The notes below the pieces were generated by a model that had not been told where the DNA came from, did not search any database, and saw nothing but the letters and a program-made list of their open reading frames with translations. Positions 24,701-36,554 of a stretch of 64,000 nt of DNA are shown piece by piece (the first letter of the stretch is position 1; the number at the start of each line of letters is the position of its first letter). The DNA lies in the NCBI GenBank assembly GCA_963514095.1, contig OY741280.1:9809964-9873963 (forward strand), in the 5' to 3' direction. This DNA comes from Eutrigla gurnardus. Taxonomy: Eukaryota; Chordata; Actinopteri; Perciformes; Triglidae. The translations under genes and the position numbers were made by a program.

Positions 24701-27090
24701 GCAGAAAACTGGGAGGGATTCCATTTTTTTTTTTTTACCAGGTTCAAATATTTCTGCAGGTAATTACTTAAACGTACAACAATGCATCCGTTAATTTCAG
24801 TAACAAAACAAAGAGAAATAAAAATAGCCCAATACAGAGAAAGCAGAGAGAAATGTTAATGGCAACAATAAATCAACAGACCTATTCAAAACATTTGTCA
24901 AAATGTTTGGTACATTAATGCCATTGCATAATACATAATTGCAGTGTGTGCCTTATCAAACCATTACTTTCAGTATAATGCTATTGCAAACAAATGGTAA
25001 TTGTTAGCACGGAAACCCAGGCCAAGAACATTCTTTTCCACATCCAACAGTATCTCAGTGAGAGGTTAGGCTGCGACGGACACCTGCCAAGTTTTGCTTG
25101 TGAGCTCACGTGTGTTTGCTTAAGAAAGAACATAAATAATTTTGCTAATTGCAGAGTGAAGATTTGACTGACATTTCGTTAGGTATGGTGTGGCATTCCA
25201 ACACGGGAGTGATGTTATAAAATAATCACAGGCAAAGCAGCGATCAATCACTCAGCAAAGGTGTGAGGGAACAGCACGATGACACTTAAATTATACACTC
25301 ACACAACGGGTTTCTCCCTGCCGACCCAACAAACATGCCACAACCAAAATCCTCCACAGGGCTTTTCAGGGAGTCGTGTTTGTGTGTGCATGCGTTTCAA
25401 AATCTCAAACTATACTAAACAGAGCTTTAACTGGGAAACAAATACGTTCAATTTATCATCAGTGGAAGATTTAATCAGCATGCTGGAAAACAAAACAAAA
25501 TTGCCCTAGTTTGATGAGAGTGTACACTGTTGGTGTTTACAGTGGATACACTGCACATGAGTACTGTTTGAGTACACCAACGTCTAGAAGCAAGTTCTGT
25601 TGTACCAGGATCTTTATTATTGTACTGCAAACACTTTCAGCCACTAGGGGGTGTCTGTGCACAACTCAAATGAACAGTGCCTTTCTGTGCAGCCTGAGTC
25701 ATCCTCATAGAGAGTCAGCTTTCTTGCTCAGTCTCTCTCTCTCTGTGAAACAGGTAACGCCTATAGATGAGCAAGAAAATGCTCTCTCCCTGAGTCATTC
25801 CTGCACAAAGGTATTGCCTCTGGGAGGCGAAAGGCTCACATGAAAGAATGTCATCAATGCTGATCGTCAGCGCTCAGTGGGAAAGCCAAAAGTAATCAAT
25901 CAATTTTTCACCATCCACCAACCAGTTGATTTTGCATTACACTTCCCAAACATCCTGACAAGCTGCAAGCCAAAACGTAAGATTTATTCGCACACAGAAA
26001 TAGTGATCTCTTGATACATAGCTCACTGTCAAAAAGAGGAAATGATAAATACAATTATAGATAGATGAATAGACACGGACAAGTTGTTGTAGAATGAAAT
26101 AGATAAATATCTATGAACTCACAAAAAGACAGACATGTACGTCAAAAGGATTAAAGAAGCGCGGTCTGCTTGTTCTCTGACATGAGGCACCATCAAACAG
26201 GTTTCATTAGCGGGGATTACAACAATTAAATTTTCCAATTGACTTTTTTCCATATAAACACAGCATCTTTATTCCTTTTTAATTGAGCTGGTGGATTTGA
26301 AGTCAGTTCTTAAACAACAATAAAATGTTTGTCTTTTGACTTTACGAGACATTAAGTTTCCTAGTTCACATTTCCTGTTAATTATGTGTGAGATTTGATG
26401 GCCTTGATAAAAGAGCGGAGTGGGAGGTTGGTTAGCAGGAAGCAGAGAGAAGACTGATGGAAAGACCGAGTGGAGTGAACAAGTGAAGTGGGGGGGGGGG
26501 GGGGGGGGGGGGGGGGGCTGTAGGTCCTAACAAGAATCAGAATGGTCCATAAAGAGCACCAAATGTTTGCCCCCCAGGGAGACCTACTGCAACCAGCCCA
26601 CCATGTACACTCTTCCTCTTTCCGCATGCAGAACAACCACACCAAAGCTTGTGTTCAGAGATTGAGGCATGAAGCGAAGACATGAACCATTAGTGCCAAA
26701 GCGGATGTATGTGTTAACGTGCCAGCTGCAAACCTATGGCCAATTAATAAAACCCTAACACATAATCCATCGAATAAACACTTATGTAATGGGCCGGGAA
26801 CACTTCCAATTTATAAATGATTCAGATTCATCAAAAAAAGCCTGCTCCTTAATTGATTATGTTTGACAATGTCTTTGAAGCATGTGGGGTGTGTGATGTA
26901 CCTTGAAGATGCCCACCCAGTCTTTGGGGTGGGGAGTGATGTAAGAGGTCAGGGTGTAGCAACACTCTAGGGGCGCCTGGGGCAGGAAACTCTTCCCCAC
27001 GTTCTGGAAGATGACGTGGGCAAAGTTGGACGTTTCCATGACGCTGACGCTGCTGCCCGGCGACGAGTCCACCACCTGGAACGATGACAT
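11212..27090 (-). CDS. tax1bp1: TAX1BP1, ubiquitin-binding autophagy receptor
   Basis: Sixteen minus-strand coding exons join in frame to 956 codons plus stop: 27090-26902, 23905-23803, 23129-22939, 22505-22350, 19437-19289, 18964-18874, 18776-18591, 18502-18251, 18134-17943, 17839-17767, 16986-16472, 14023-13937, 12954-12768, 12667-12459, 11753-11671, 11419-11212. Residues 1-140 form a SKICH domain. A non-canonical LC3-interacting motif ILVV lies at 150-153. Coiled coils span about 162-503, a Glu-rich region follows in exon 11 (528-699), then a Pro-rich region (791-860) and two C2H2 ubiquitin-binding fingers (C894/C897/H913/H917 and C921/C924/H940/H944). The family links ubiquitylated cargo to ATG8 proteins in selective autophagy and restrains NF-kB signalling with A20. 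Human TAX1BP1 has 789 residues, so this protein is about 167 longer, mostly in exons 10-14. Splice borders were chosen by eye; the exact ends of exons 10-13 are least certain. Confidence 0.93.
12085..12175. promoter_or_regulatory. Candidate enhancer: homeodomain and octamer sites
   Basis: Inside a tax1bp1 intron a TAATTA core (12105-12110) lies 7 bp from a perfect octamer ATGCAAAT (12118-12125), flanked by repeated GAGCGC units. The segment is non-repetitive and balanced in base content. A role as an enhancer is inferred only. Confidence 0.3.
14500..14665 (+). repeat. Dispersed teleost repeat, copy 1
   Basis: The segment contains CCCAGAGCCCAAGGCAACAT followed by a TTCAAAT core, an ACAAGACAAAGAA-like stretch and CACAATTGAATAACTGGAAC. 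The same order of motifs recurs at 48.1 kb and, inverted, at 15.9 and 33.2 kb. I recognise it as a common non-autonomous repeat of spiny-rayed fish, but I cannot name the superfamily with certainty. Confidence 0.6.
15880..16090 (-). repeat. Dispersed teleost repeat, copy 2 (inverted)
   Basis: Read on the minus strand this matches the second half of the repeat at 48.1 kb: a CATTTAAGATGCTGGAAC-like motif and terminal ATTAATTATTAAT-like AT-rich ends are shared. It lies about 1.2 kb from copy 1 in opposite orientation, inside the same tax1bp1 intron. Confidence 0.5.
19620..19925 (+). mobile_element. LINE-type 3' tail
   Basis: An AT-rich stretch with TTTTTTGCACATTTATAT is followed by TTTCCCCTCGGGGGATCAGT and a short AAGTCTTATCTTA end. 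This stem-like hairpin plus ATC-rich tail is the usual 3' end of truncated fish LINEs (L2/CR1-like or related). No reverse transcriptase remains. It sits between tax1bp1 exons 4 and 5. Confidence 0.55.
20256..20322 (+). repeat. (CA)n microsatellite
   Basis: Uninterrupted CA repeat of about 67 bp inside a tax1bp1 intron. A second tract of about 58 bp lies at 21732-21789. Confidence 0.95.
22289..22312 (+). repeat. Interstitial telomere-type repeat, (TTAGGG)x4
   Basis: Four perfect TTAGGG-type units lie in tax1bp1 intron 4, about 40 bp past the exon 4 donor on the minus strand. Such short blocks are usually scars of break repair. Confidence 0.85.
26490..26517 (+). repeat. Homopolymer of 28 G
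   Basis: A perfect G run on the plus strand, so the tax1bp1 pre-mRNA carries 28 C here. Runs this long often have uncertain length in assemblies. Confidence 0.9.
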
Positions 27091-27116
27091 TGTATCCTGT
27101 TGGTCACTTCATTTGC
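27091..27116 (-). other. tax1bp1: tax1bp1 5' UTR piece in the start-codon exon
   Basis: On the minus strand a pyrimidine-rich tract ends in GTCTTGCAG, placing an acceptor at 27118-27117. This leaves 26 bases of leader before the ATG at 27090-27088. The gene therefore has at least one upstream non-coding exon, probably between 28.2 and 28.8 kb, which I could not place. Confidence 0.6.
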
Positions 27117-27309
27117 CTGCAAGACAAAAGAGCAGAGTACAGTAATCATTGAGTATCAAAGTAGAGTGAAGGAAACACACCCACACTGAGGTGCTTTCGA
27201 TGACAATATCTCTAGAATGGGTTCCGACAAACCATACCCAATTCTGGCAGGGGTATTTACTATATTCCTATTTAAACACAAGGGTCTAAGGGTAGAGGGT
27301 GTCATGTGC

Positions 27310-27380
27310 CGAACAGATAATAAAGCCCTTTGAGGCACTTTGTGATTTTGGGCGGCATAATTGATCTGACTTAACTTAAA
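27310..27380 (+). mobile_element. SINE-like 3' tail
   Basis: AATAAAGCCCTTTGAGGCAC followed by a TTGTGATTTTGGGC motif and a TTGATCTGACTTAACTTA end matches a tail very common in teleost genomes. The head of the element is not recognisable. It lies in the 5' leader intron of tax1bp1. Confidence 0.5.
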
Positions 27381-29036
27381 ATAACCACAGGACCTTAGTC
27401 TCCGTCTTAAAGAGCAAAACCAGCCAATCGTGTTACAATATTTCATGTTATCTATGACATTTGCTGCACAAAGAACACTTTTGTTTCATTTTTAGTGCCA
27501 TCACACATGCAACAGTGTCCTAAAATGACACAGAGCCTGCGAAGAGGCGCTATCTTAGGGAAAAACCTTAACTCAAGAGCTTTGTAAAGCGGTTTGAAAC
27601 AGACGAGTAAATGTACGATATTTTAATTAAAGTTTTACCTCCAATGGAGAATTTTAGTGTGGGATATTACAGTGTGATGATGTACTTTCACTTAAGAGGG
27701 ATTTTCTTCATCAAAGTCAATTGAGTAGAAGTATAATGTGTCCTCTGTTGCTCTGGAGAAGCTTAGTCAGGTCAAAGGTGGTGATGGGTGGCGAGTCAGA
27801 GCCTTGGGCTGTGAATGTGTGATGTGAACATTGAATTAGAGGACTTATAGCATCCGGGGTGTTTGGAGCCTGACACACATGATTGAAAATCTCTGCGGCA
27901 TCAATTTTGACCAGTTTTTAAAATAAAATAGATTAGAAATGATAGCATCCCTCTCGGTAAATGTTACTTCTTTCACCAAATTGAATACCTCGCTGATGTA
28001 ATAAAGGGTATTGGAAGCCACACAATATACACAGCATATCCACCTGTGACTAATTGCCTTACACTTGACTTTTAACTGCCCAAACTGAGCTTCTAGTGGT
28101 GGTAGTCGAGGAGGAGCAGGTGTGGATGTGTAGCTGGGTGAGAATAAAGCTAATAACAACAAACCTCTCCCTGTCCTACATTTCCATTCAAACCAGCACG
28201 CAGTAAAAAACTGACCAAGTCACAACATATGCTCACTTCAGCTAACCGGCTAACGCACCATAACGGCCACGGTGACAAACACTTTATGTAGCGAAACAGC
28301 TCACGTACAGCTATGCTGCGTACAATTAGCTACCTCGGCTACTCGGAGGATAATCTCATTTGCGGTGGCGAGACGGCTAACGTTAGCTCGTGAACAGGCC
28401 ATGTCGTGTCAAGTCACTAGCTAACTGGATATGATCCTCGTCGGTCAGCTAGCTCGCTGACACAAGACACGAACAGTACATGCGTCAATTTAACTTGAAA
28501 TCGAAAGAGTACCCTTTTTCATATGAATTCCACTTGAAAAAAAAATGAGGGAAATTCTGCCGGGCAGGCCGATGTTTTTGCCACTATCCCAGTTGTTGAC
28601 AAAGCTCTGACGATGATGCGTCTCTTCCTGAAAGAGCAAACGATGCTCAACTTCCGGGATGCTGAGCAGTATGCTGAGGATGCGAAGGTGGGGAAGGGGG
28701 TGAGATGTCCGACTGGAGAAACTTCTAATAAATACACAAGTTGCACAAATCAGTTGACCATTTCTCTCCCCTCGCTTCATATATTTATATCCCTTTCGGT
28801 TTAAAACAACACCGGACTACTGGGGAGATCCTCTGCTAATTATTATCCACTAGTGCGCGCAAACTATGTAACGTTACCGTTCATTGCAAGGCAAAATACA
28901 CACCATATAGCTAATTTAAAGCTGATAAATCTATAAGTTATAGGTTTTTGTTCATTTGGAGTGGAAACTACACTCACAGACGCGGCTAAAGGGCATGAGG
29001 TAACAGCACCGGATATCCCGCCTTTGCCTCGTTCCC

Positions 29037-29071
29037 ATTGGCTGAGGAAGCTCAGCGAGCATTGCGATTGG
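29037..29071 (+). promoter_or_regulatory. hibadh: Paired inverted CCAAT boxes upstream of hibadh
   Basis: ATTGG occurs at 29037-29041 and again at 29067-29071, 30 bp apart and about 90-120 bp before the hibadh ATG. Paired CCAAT boxes about three helical turns apart are typical NF-Y sites in TATA-less housekeeping promoters. NF-Y binding is inferred, not shown. Confidence 0.5.
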
Positions 29072-29159
29072 CCGACATCACAGTCCGTCATAAACTGTTC
29101 AGTTGGGCTTTCCTGGCTTGACAGCTGTCACCGTACGCCGAGGTCAAGGGGAAAGAAGC

Positions 29160-32100
29160 ATGGCTGCGTTGTTTAGAGGGTCGCGAAATGTATTGTTAAG
29201 GTGGAATAAGCATGTCGACCTTGCTTCGGGTAACGTATATGCTTATCTTGTCATTTTGCCGTCCCCCCCCTGTGTTCAGAGGAAAAGACAAGCGGAGCAT
29301 TCTCTGCTCCAGCTCGTTAGCTAGCTTGTTAGCCATCTGAAGAAAGTATGAACACTTAACTACTCGCGTTAGTTAAGTGTGACAGTCCGGACACTGTGTC
29401 CCCTGAGCTGGCCACCTGCTGTGTGGGGTTCAGTCAAGCATCATGTTGGTCAACGTGCTTCATGACATTTGTAGCAATGGCTAGCTAATTTGAATTGACA
29501 CTGCCCTCTTTATAGAGTTCGGGATGATGGGGTAAAATGGGAAGATAAGATGGGTTCTGGTCATGTCTGCTTTAGGTGTTGTAACTCAACACAGCCATTT
29601 ATTCTTCATTTCACACATTCATGAATTAGCCTAGGGTTGTAATATTATCATAGTTTCTCCTCTCTGTCCCTCCAGCAATACAACTATGTTTGTCTGAGTC
29701 AGCAACAGGGAATATTTGAATGATCCTAGTTAAGATGCTACTTGCAATCTAGGGAACACTGACACGATATTATAGTTAAACTGGTCCTTTCTTCACTCCG
29801 TGTAACTCTCTGGTGTTCAAATAGTTGTGTTAGTATGTTTTACTTTTACATATACTGGCATTGTTATTGTTGAATTTGACTACTACAATAATTCCTGTGA
29901 AGGTCCAAAAGGCCCACATACAATGCTTTCCCTTTCCCCCCGTGGTACTGCCTTTACAAAGTACGTGGTCTTGTCCCAGTCCTGTACCGCCAGTTTCAAA
30001 GTCCATCGTGAAGTTATGCCAGGAACCACTTCAAATGGGTTGACCTACTTGTGTGAACATAGTCAGCTATATTATTAGTATATCAACATAAACATATATT
30101 CATAGACAGATAATAAATAAACAAAATGGATGATTTCCTTCTTCAACTCAGTTTAGGGAAGACTGGTGTTATAAAAACTATTGGCTGCAATGTTGCAAGA
30201 CACACAGAGCACCAAGGCTTCATCTAGAAGAAGCATATATTCAATTATTGTTTTTATTTCATAGATCATAACAGTGGTAATTTCTATGGTAATTTCAGTG
30301 TTGCTGTATTCTCTTGAAGGAATTGTCAAAAGCATTGTAACAAGGTTATTAGTAATGTGGTATCTTCAGTACATGTTGAAGGATTGGTTGAATTATAGAC
30401 AGGGCTTTCTGTTTGGGCTTCACGGTCCAGGCCTAATCCTGTTGTTGTAGTCTGGCTGGTTCACTTCCAGAGTCACCACAGTATCTGTTAACCTGGCTGG
30501 ACCTTGGCTGAGCCAGCAGTGTTTAATTGCCTGGCCAGACGTCGTAAGTCGCAGCAGAAAGATTCACTCTGTTGTTACTGATTCTGATAACAGCAATTCC
30601 TTCTTGGAAAATATTACGATAGCAGTTCTTTCCGTTGCTTTTCACTGCCATTTGACCCGACTTGTTTTTCACAACACTACTCATGGTGGAAAGTTGACCT
30701 CATTATATGTAAAGAACTTTGAATTCCCTATATGTTTAAAATGATTTATACAAATAAAGTACCTTCCCTTTATTCACTAAGTATAATCAAATTTACTACA
30801 ACACCACAATCAGAAGTGAAATTATGTTTTTACAGGTAGAAACTATGTGAAGCCCCTCCGTTGGTCAAGAAATTCATGATTGTAATGTGTTTTATTGCTC
30901 AGGACTTAAAAAAACAATTCTCACATTTTTTCCTCACACCTCTAATGATGAGCGTGCTCGAGTCCTGCTCTATCTTTAAAGTGTCCTGAGATAACTTTTA
31001 TTGTGATATGACACTATAAATAAGATTGAATTGATGGCATCTTTGTTGTTCTCCCATAGTGCGATCGATGGCCTCAAAAACACCAGTTGGGTTTGTTGGT
31101 CTGGGAAACATGGGCAGTCCTATGGCCAAAAACCTGTTAAAAAACGGTTATCCCGTTATTGCCACTGATGTCTTCCCTGGGTCTTGCAAGGAGCTGCAGG
31201 ACATCGGTGCCCAGGTAACACTCAGTAACACATCACACATGGACATGTTTGGACATTTAATAGAATGTAGCAAATACATAGCGAATAAAATTGGACATTT
31301 AATAGGCCAAGTCAGCCAAGAACGCACTCCTTATTGACAAGTATTTGCAAGCTTTTATCACCTATTCATAGTGAAACTCACTGCACTTTCGGCCAATAAA
31401 TGAGCTTCCGAGATGACAGGTTGTCAAAAATAACAAGCTATAACTTCCAATTTGTCCATGATGATGTTTATTTTGTGCTGATAATGGGATAATATTTTGT
31501 GATGATGTCCAATATCCAGGTAGTAGATTCTCCAGCAGATGTGGCGGAGAAAGCAGACCGCATCCTCACAATGCTACCCTCCAGTCCCAATGTCATTGAA
31601 GTCTACACAGGCCCAAATGGCATCCTTAAGTAAGCAAACTTTACTACCTCAGACTCCATGTGTGACTCTCTTGCAACCCTGCCCCTACTTCTTTATATAT
31701 TATAAGAAAGAAACCCCACAATTGCAGCGTGTTTAATGTAAAAAAAAAAAAAAAGAGCAAGTCTTTGTTGGACAAAGATTATTTTATGCAATGTACACAA
31801 AGTTTTCATGCTCCTTGTCTTGCCATCTTCAGGAAAGTGAAGAAGGGAACACTGTTGATTGACTCTTCCACCATCGACCCTGCTGTTTCAAGAGAGATGG
31901 CAGTCGCTGCAGAGAAGATGGGTGCAGTGTTCATGGATGCCCCGGTGTCGGGAGGTAATGTGTCACCCAAATTATTAAGGATGTGCATCTCTGTAGATTT
32001 TGTGATTCTATAGCTCGAACATTGTAATATAATATTTTTTCTGCTTCAAGCTGTCTTTTTTTTCCATCTTTAAGACGATTACCATTGTTCAGGCAGAGAG

Positions 32101-35100
32101 TAGTTGGAGGTGGCAGAATTTTAAAATCAGAATCGGACTGCTAGTTTGTTCATTTGAGGATACCAATCATTTTGTTAGGCCTCTGACCCCTCAGCCTTAC
32201 TTCTTAACTATCTTACACTCTTTTGTATATCTAAACTATGGGACCTTTTGGGTTAGCGCTAGGACATGGGTTGTAATTACTGAGCGGGCCAGCCAGTAGG
32301 TGCCCTCTTGAGGTTTTATTGCTGCTTTCGACCAGGGGTCTTAAAGGCAAGGTTAAGGTTTTAAGTCCTCATTATGTTGGTGCTGTCTGCTTGTGACGGC
32401 TCCTTGACAGAGCACAGGATCACCAGTCTTCCTTAATGGGCTGAGACGCAGTGGAGAATCCTGTGTCAGAGCTTTTCATGTTGATGGAGCCATAATGGCG
32501 GGTATCCCATGTTAGTGCCTTTCATGTCAGATAAAGAGTCATAAAGAGGAGAGAATCTGCCCTCACAGAGTGCAGGAGAGGAGAGGAGGGAGATAAGACA
32601 TGAAGGAGACACATCGCAGTAAAACTGTCCATCTCTCTCTCTTTCTCGCTCACACAAAATTCTTTTCATTCAGGTATGAAGCAACATCCTCACACTCCTG
32701 CACATCTGACTACTAACTCTGATAATACATCATTTGCTTTTTATTAGGCAATCTTCAATTCATCCACAATGCACAGTGCAGTTTCGCCCTCGCCCATGCA
32801 AACACAGACTTGGCCCATACTGGCATGTTTACCAGCTGGCGTCTGCAGAACCGAGATCAGAGCGTTAAGCCTGTAACTCTCCCTTAACACACACGCTGTT
32901 TACATACTATAGACAGTGCACAGTTTGTGTGTGCAGTCCTCTGTGAAGGTTCTTCCTCTCCTGTCACTTAACTAAGCCTATTTTACTAGCCTGAGATGAC
33001 CAATGATTTACCTACCTCTGGTCTCTGCAACTAGCTCTGCACTCGTCTTTCACACACACATGCACATATGCTGCAAGCACCCGCCCACGTGTGTCACCTC
33101 GAGACGTCCATTAGTCATATCTTTAAGTGCATACAGCTAGTTTAGTTCACAATAGATGAAATTGATTTCAAGAATCAGTTATAATTCTGATAATCAACTC
33201 ATTTATGAAGCAAAAGTACCAAACATTCAACAGCTCCAGCATCTGAAATGTAAGGATGTTCTGTTTTATATTATTGTAAATAGAACATCTTTGGGGTTTG
33301 GAGTGTTGTTCTGACAAAACGCTTAATTTAAGGATGTCACATAGGAATTATGGGACATTTTCAGTAGTTTATTATTCATTTTTATTAATATAAAAAAAGA
33401 ATGAAATGATTGATAATAAAATAAATGCTTAGTTGCTGCTCTACAGTGCAAACAGTTGGACATCCAGCCCCACTCTCAGCTAGAGGGAATGGTAGTTGGT
33501 GGTGATGGTGTGACCCTGATAAGCCAGGCTAAACCTATGGAGACATACAGGTCATGAAAAAGCGTTTCAGCATGTGGCAACCCCCCCCCCTCCAAGTTTC
33601 CACATGTCTGGGTGGGATGTGGGTTACATGCTCCGTTCCAACCAGGAGATGGCACCCTACCCAAATAGGGCATTGTCATCCTCATGAGGTTTGTGTGTTT
33701 TTATGTGTGCACAGCAAGAGTAAGGGTGACAGCAGCTCAGCTCTGTGACGATAGTGCTCTCAATAGTTCTAGTATTAATACTGTATGTCCACAAATGGAA
33801 CAGGATATCACATAATGGTAAATAAAAAATACTTCATCATGTGATTTCAGTTTTAAGAAACACCTATCTCAGAATCAAGAGACACCAAATAATATGGCAA
33901 AATGGTTATATTATATTTTACCAATATAATGATTATGTTTATTGGATGCGTTGGATTTTAACTGAGAATATTGAAGGCGTTGTCAAATGTATTTTGCTCA
34001 CTAAGGATAAGAATACACACACACGATGATCTCCCCTCAGTCTTTAACTTACGCAGACACAGTGCTTGTGGTTTTCTGCGTTTGTTTTTAAGTTCGGATT
34101 TTCGTTTGAGATAAAATGAATCCTTTCTTATACGTGTGGTGTGTGTGTGTGTGTGAGGTGGCGTATTCAACACAGAAATGTGTGTATGTATGTTGTGTGC
34201 GTCACTAGAGGTTTGGCAGCCAACCGTGGGATCTGAATAGCGGAGTCATAACCCTTTTTTGGGCAATCAGAAAAAAAACCTTTCACTTTCTTCTCATGGG
34301 CTGGCTTTCATTCTTGCACATGACCAGTGTCTTGGCTTTAACCCCCCCCCTTCCCCACACACAAACACACACACACACACACGTACTTCCATCCAGAGTG
34401 GTAATCTCTGTGCAAATACTTTCCTGCACAGACATAGTTATATTAACTTAGACATTGGTCCGTCAGGCATGCTAACATTTGCTTGCACACACACTTCTAC
34501 CACTGTCTGGTGTCATTAAAAGCGTCCGCATGCAAAGTTGACCCACAACAAAACAAGCTCTGATGTCACAGGCCCAGGGTGTTGGCACAGTGATGGCAAA
34601 AATAGGAGGTCTGGCGAACAAGCGGCGGGGTCATTAGCAGTAATTACCCAGAATGCCTGCGTTTGTGTCTGTGTGCCCATGGTGGGCTGCCACATTGCTA
34701 ACGGACGATGGCTTTAAAAAGGCCCTAAAAAACCTTTCATTGTGTTTTCCCAGCGCTGGGAAAGTCAGCTATCGGTGCAAATGAAAGCAGAAAAGGAGCC
34801 TAGCCGTTGTGGGACCATAGGCACTCGAGCTGATGTTGCTTGTTTGCGAGGTCTTATAATCCTCAGCTAACTACCTCTTTAGGCTGAGTCTCAACACCAC
34901 TCTAATCATATCCATACCACATCAACTGAAGCCCGAGTGTTGCAGTGTGTCATTTGCCGACAGATTGAACGTCATCCTCCAGCCTGTAGGAGCTTGTTCA
35001 AACCAATGCTGGCACCAGTTTGTTCATCAATCAATGCTGCCAGTCCACTTCTTTGCTGACTAATATAGACTCTGCGGTTCCCTCCAGGCACACAGGACCT

Positions 35101-36480
35101 GGGGCTTCTTCCACAAAAATCAACTTTGACTATTGTTTAGTCAGACTTACAATACATTCAGAAAGTCCTTAGTTTTCAGTTCACTGGTCCCCCAAAGCTG
35201 TTTAGTTTAACATTTAATTTTGCATACAGCAAGAGTTTGTAAACAATGAAAGGGAAGGTAGCTTACCTTGCTGAGAAGTTGGAGTTGTGCAGCCTGACAC
35301 CTGTAGCTCACATTATCATTCTGCTTCCATTACTCCCTACAATATTTCAACATGATCTGCTGTCAAAAAGTTTTGAAAATTACAACTGTCTTGTTCTGGA
35401 GACACATTGAAGCCGTGTTTCACATTAGCATTAACAGTAACTTAACAGTATATTTTTTTCCGGCCAATGTTGCCACAGACAACCAGTTTGTAATACTGCA
35501 CACATGTTAATATTGCAATACACTGTCAATGGGCCATAGGCTAAATCACCATTGTGTTACATAATTTGGCTATAGTCACAGACACTTATTTAACTGAAAA
35601 ACCCTAAGATTATTACAGGAACTCTCTTTCCAAGGAATTATTTTGGAATCATCAAGTATTAACTACGACTGCTATCTTTGAGCACCTAGAAAAATGCTAT
35701 ATAAAACCTATGTATTATTATTTTTATTAAAAAGTCTGAAAAGAGTAAAAACATGTCACAATTTCCTTTAGTCTGAGTTGATGTTGCCAAATCATTTATA
35801 ATCGATTGATGAACTAATAGTTGCAACTAGTATTTGTATTAACTGTTTTTGTGTTTCTTTTACTGTCCCTACTTAAGCAACCTTAATATTTTTTTAACTC
35901 TCTATTGAGCAGAGATTTTGAAAAGGAGCAGAGATTTTGAAAGTTCTGAATTATTGGCATTTTGTCCCATCACTGACAGGTGTGGTGTCACAGGTCATTT
36001 TAGCAAAAAGTAGAGTACATGCTATGGATACTTCTTTCTTTTTAGTGGACTTAGTAACAAATCCAAATAGCAGTCTAACTTGTCTTTGCAAAACCTGCCA
36101 CTGGTTTGTCTGGTGAGAGAAAGGAGCAGAAGAGCACTCGGCCCTGAAGGCAGTTTAGTGATGATTCTCTGACACTGAGTTAAGGAATCAGGTTGGATGG
36201 GCAGGGGGTGGTGCTGTCGCAGTCTGTCAAGTTGATGGCCTACCCGTACTAGAAACGCGTCAGTGGTCCAAAGACTAGATTAGCATAACAAGCCACTCAC
36301 TGACGGGCTCTGGTGACATAGGGGGAGTGGGAGGGGTCAGTGGGAGGGAGAGTGTAGGGAGGTAAAGTGACCAGAGATGATGGAGGGGTGGTGACGGGGG
36401 GCTCTAGCCTGGGCTCCAGATGGGGGTAGACCCACAGCAGCTGGGGACTGGCTCTCACATCTCTGCCCGTATGTCATCTG

Positions 36481-36554
<74 letters not shown>

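Larger units (their letters stand above)
16987..26901 (-). other. tax1bp1: tax1bp1 introns 1-10
   Basis: The non-coding parts include a LINE-type tail at about 19620-19925, (CA)n tracts at 20256-20322 and 21732-21789, four telomere-type TTAGGG units at 22289-22312, (GT)n directly beside the exon 2 donor at about 23774-23800, and a run of 28 G at 26490-26517. The 23.9-26.9 kb interval (intron 1) has no exon I can find. No nested gene was recognised on either strand. Confidence 0.65.
27119..29159. promoter_or_regulatory. tax1bp1/hibadh divergent 5' region
   Basis: The two genes point away from each other with about 2.05 kb between the tax1bp1 start-codon exon and the hibadh ATG. The part nearest tax1bp1 is intron and contains a SINE-like tail. 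The central part (about 28.2-28.8 kb) is the likely tax1bp1 promoter and first exon; it holds an ETS-type CTTCCGG at 28651-28657. The part next to hibadh has two inverted CCAAT boxes. The exact start sites cannot be read from sequence alone. Confidence 0.5.
29230..31059 (+). other. hibadh: hibadh intron 1
   Basis: No coding exon is visible between exon 1 and exon 2. Two short repeat tails typical of teleost SINEs lie near its 3' end (about 30700-30770 and 30970-31035), the second only about 25 bp before exon 2. The rest is AT-rich without recognisable features. Confidence 0.7.

Noticed and set aside
28613..28804. 63-codon plus-strand frame starting MMRLFLKEQTMLNFRDAEQY
   Set aside because: It sits in the presumed tax1bp1 promoter/first-exon region on the opposite strand, has no acceptor or continuation, and includes an ETS site; probably chance.
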